From NCBI GenBank assembly GCA_903869975.1, contig CAIQBF010000013.1:1-6250 (forward strand): 6,250 bases of DNA, in the 5' to 3' direction. Made by a program: the position numbers and the translations under genes. Numbering within the stretch: position 1 is the first letter of the stretch; the number at the start of each line of letters is the position of its first letter. The notes beneath the pieces were generated by a model that was not told where the DNA came from, did no database searches, and saw only the letters and a program-made list of their open reading frames with translations. Of this stretch, positions 4,740-6,250 are shown piece by piece. The DNA comes from an uncultured bacterium. Its GTDB lineage: Bacteria > Patescibacteriota > Minisyncoccia > Phycocordibacterales > UBA9973.

Positions 4740-4783
4740 AAAGCCTTAAGGAATCGTAAAGAAAAGCTAATAATAATTTAAAT
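4740..4783. promoter_or_regulatory. Candidate operator: four 11-bp-phased half-sites
   Basis: Four consecutive 11-mers read AAAGCCTTAAG (4740), GAATCGTAAAG (4751), AAAAGCTAATA (4762) and ATAATTTAAAT (4773). Positions 3 (A), 7 (T) and 9 (A) are constant in all four, and most columns agree in three. The second matches GAATCCTAAAT at 83-93 at 9 of 11 positions. The array lies upstream of the regulator promoter but inside the putative fumC leader, so a bound regulator could activate itself and block fumC. AT-richness weakens the evidence, especially for the outer copies. Confidence 0.33.
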
Positions 4784-4789
4784 TTAAGT

Positions 4790-6187
4790 ATGGATACTCG
4801 CATAGAAAAAGACTCGCTTGGCGAAGTATTGGTTCCTCGTACTGCCTATTTCGGAGCGCAGACAGCTCGTTCGATCCAAAATTTTGATATTGCACGTGTT
4901 ACCGATCGTATGCCGATGGATATCGTTCACGCGCTTGCCGCAGTCAAGAAGGCCGCTGCTTTCGCGAACGCCGACCTCGGTATTCTCGCAAAAGACAAAG
5001 CCGAACACATCGCACAGGTTGCCGACGAGATTGTTCTCGGGTCACTTGATGCCGAGTTTCCGCTTGTGGTCTGGCAGACTGGCAGCGGCACGCAGACCAA
5101 TATGAACGTGAACGAAGTAATTGCGAATCGTGCACACGTGCTGAGTGGGGGATCTCTTACGGATATTCAGAAGCTCCTGCATCCAAACGATGACGTGAAC
5201 AAGTCGCAGTCATCCAACGATGTTTTTCCTACTGCTATGCATATCGCCGCATATACTCTTCTTGTTCAGACGACGATTCCGGGAATCAAAAAATTACGTG
5301 ATTCTTTGGATCTAAAATCTGTCGCATATATGCATGTCGTGAAGATTGGCCGCACTCACTTAATGGACGCAACGCCGATCACTCTCGGGCAGGAGATTGG
5401 CGCCTATGTTGCACAGCTCGATAGAGGCATTCTCGCGCTTGAACATACGCTACCATCGCTCGCTGAGCTTGCGCTCGGGGCAACAGCTGTCGGTACTGGG
5501 CTTAATGCGCCAAAAGGATTTGCCGAGCGTGCGGTGAAGTATATTGCCGAGAGTACCGGAATGCCGTTTGTTCGTGCGGGCAATTCGTTCGCTTCTCTTT
5601 CGGGGCACGATGCACTCGTGGAATCTCATGGCGCACTTACGCTTATTGCTACGATGCTCATGAAGCTTGGGAACGATATCCGCCTGCTTGCCTCTGGTCC
5701 GCGTGCCGGATTCGGTGAAATAAAAATCCCCGACAATGAGCCAGGGTCCTCAATCATGCCTGGCAAGGTTAATCCAACACAGTGTGAAGCGCTCACGATG
5801 GTCGCAGCGCAAGTTATGGGAAACAATGTTGCGGTAACTACCGGCGGCGCATTAGGACAGCTTGAGCTTAACGTTTTTAAGCCGATGATCATTGCAAATT
5901 TCCTGCACAGCGCTCGCTTGATCGGTGATGTCTGTACATCATTTGCGGACAATTGTGTTTCGGGGATTGAGCCGGTTATGGACGTAATCCAGAAAAATCT
6001 CGAGGGATCGCTCATGCTTGTAACCGCACTTACTCCTCATATCGGGTACGACAAAGCTGCTGAGATTGCAAAGAAAGCTCACGCAGAAAAGACGACACTC
6101 AAAGCTGCGGCGATAAGCCTCGGCTATGTAACAGCAGCAGAATTCGACGACTGGGCTGACCCTTCTAAAATGGTAGGGGAGATATAG
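4790..6187 (+). CDS. fumC: Class II fumarate hydratase
   Basis: This 465-residue enzyme, about the size of E. coli FumC, reversibly hydrates fumarate to L-malate without an iron-sulfur cluster. The superfamily motifs are intact: TGSGTQTNMN (97-106), HPNDDVNKSQSSND (131-144, activator-site loop), GRTHLMDATP (187-196) with H190, and the signature GSSIMPGKVNP (319-329) with catalytic S320, K326 and N328. Numbering runs two ahead of E. coli, where H188 and S318 are the counterparts. PGKVNPTQCEA, rather than the PAKVNP of aspartase, and the C-terminal HIGYDKAAEIAKKAH favour fumarase over aspartase, argininosuccinate lyase or adenylosuccinate lyase. ATG 4790 gives MDTRIEKDSLGEV, the normal family start; no ribosome site precedes it, and the leader is AT-rich. 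It diverges from the second response regulator. No other TCA-cycle gene is in the window. Confidence 0.97.
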   Translation: MDTRIEKDSLGEVLVPRTAYFGAQTARSIQNFDIARVTDRMPMDIVHALAAVKKAAAFANADLGILAKDKAEHIAQVADEIVLGSLDAEFPLVVWQTGSGTQTNMNVNEVIANRAHVLSGGSLTDIQKLLHPNDDVNKSQSSNDVFPTAMHIAAYTLLVQTTIPGIKKLRDSLDLKSVAYMHVVKIGRTHLMDATPITLGQEIGAYVAQLDRGILALEHTLPSLAELALGATAVGTGLNAPKGFAERAVKYIAESTGMPFVRAGNSFASLSGHDALVESHGALTLIATMLMKLGNDIRLLASGPRAGFGEIKIPDNEPGSSIMPGKVNPTQCEALTMVAAQVMGNNVAVTTGGALGQLELNVFKPMIIANFLHSARLIGDVCTSFADNCVSGIEPVMDVIQKNLEGSLMLVTALTPHIGYDKAAEIAKKAHAEKTTLKAAAISLGYVTAAEFDDWADPSKMVGEI

Positions 6188-6250
6188 TTCCCGCAGCGTG
6201 CAAAAATAAAACACGTTTTTCCTGCGCAGTCTTCGCTGCCTTGGAAGATC
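6188..6250. other. Non-coding tail after fumC, possible weak terminator
   Basis: CGTG (6197-6200) and CACG (6212-6215) form a 4-bp stem with an 11-nt A-rich loop directly followed by five T (6216-6220). In a competing fold GCAGCG (6193-6198) pairs with CGCTGC (6234-6239). Either could end the fumC transcript, but neither is strong. No gene start is visible before the window edge. Confidence 0.35.

Noticed and set aside
4280..4759. 159-codon frame antisense to the second response regulator
   Set aside because: It lies almost wholly over a clear regulator gene, has no recognisable domain, and is explained by base composition of the real coding strand.
5626..6015. 129-codon frame antisense to fumC
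   Set aside because: It lies fully inside the best-supported gene of the window and has no family resemblance.
1..6250. tRNA, rRNA, riboswitch or mobile element
   Set aside because: No cloverleaf or conserved rRNA segment, no transposase or integrase motif, and no long leader able to hold a riboswitch. The longest gap (3779-4021) lies at gene ends, not starts.

Overview
The window looks like bacterial chromosome, most likely from a small-genome candidate-phyla-radiation lineage (Patescibacteria, Parcubacteria-like). The taxonomic call is inference from three things. The two-helix membrane protein at 900-1379 resembles a hypothetical protein I associate with Parcubacteria. The dihydroorotate dehydrogenase has a variant sequence I also associate with that group. 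Almost no gene start has a Shine-Dalgarno sequence. The standard genetic code is used, coding DNA is of roughly balanced base composition, and the gaps between genes are markedly AT-rich.

Layout, left to right: an AT-rich non-coding edge with a perfect 20-nt palindrome (1-111); an OmpR-family response regulator on the minus strand (112-777); a strong intrinsic terminator; a two-helix membrane protein (900-1379) and orotate phosphoribosyltransferase pyrE (1417-2100), both minus strand and probably one transcript; dihydroorotate dehydrogenase pyrD (2131-3084) and a comF-type phosphoribosyltransferase (3122-3778) on the plus strand, starting back-to-back with pyrE; a 243-nt convergent gap with one doubtful 40-codon ORF and several small repeats; a second OmpR-family regulator (4022-4696, minus); and divergently from it class II fumarase fumC (4790-6187, plus). 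The last 63 nt are non-coding.

How the genes fit together: pyrD makes orotate and pyrE turns it into OMP, so the divergent pair covers two consecutive steps of UMP synthesis. FumC interconverts malate and fumarate. Fumarate is the electron acceptor of class 1A dihydroorotate dehydrogenases, so a link to pyrD is possible but unproven. Both response regulators lack a kinase gene in the window.

The most interesting signal is a set of 11-bp-phased direct repeats with the loose form GAA(A/T)nnTAAA. They occur in front of the first regulator (800-821), at the left edge (83-104), and between the second regulator and fumC (4740-4783). Eleven-bp direct repeats are the usual binding-site architecture for OmpR/PhoB-type regulators, so these are candidate operators of one or both regulators. 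I see no phage, transposon, CRISPR, defence or RNA gene, and no clearly new multi-gene system.
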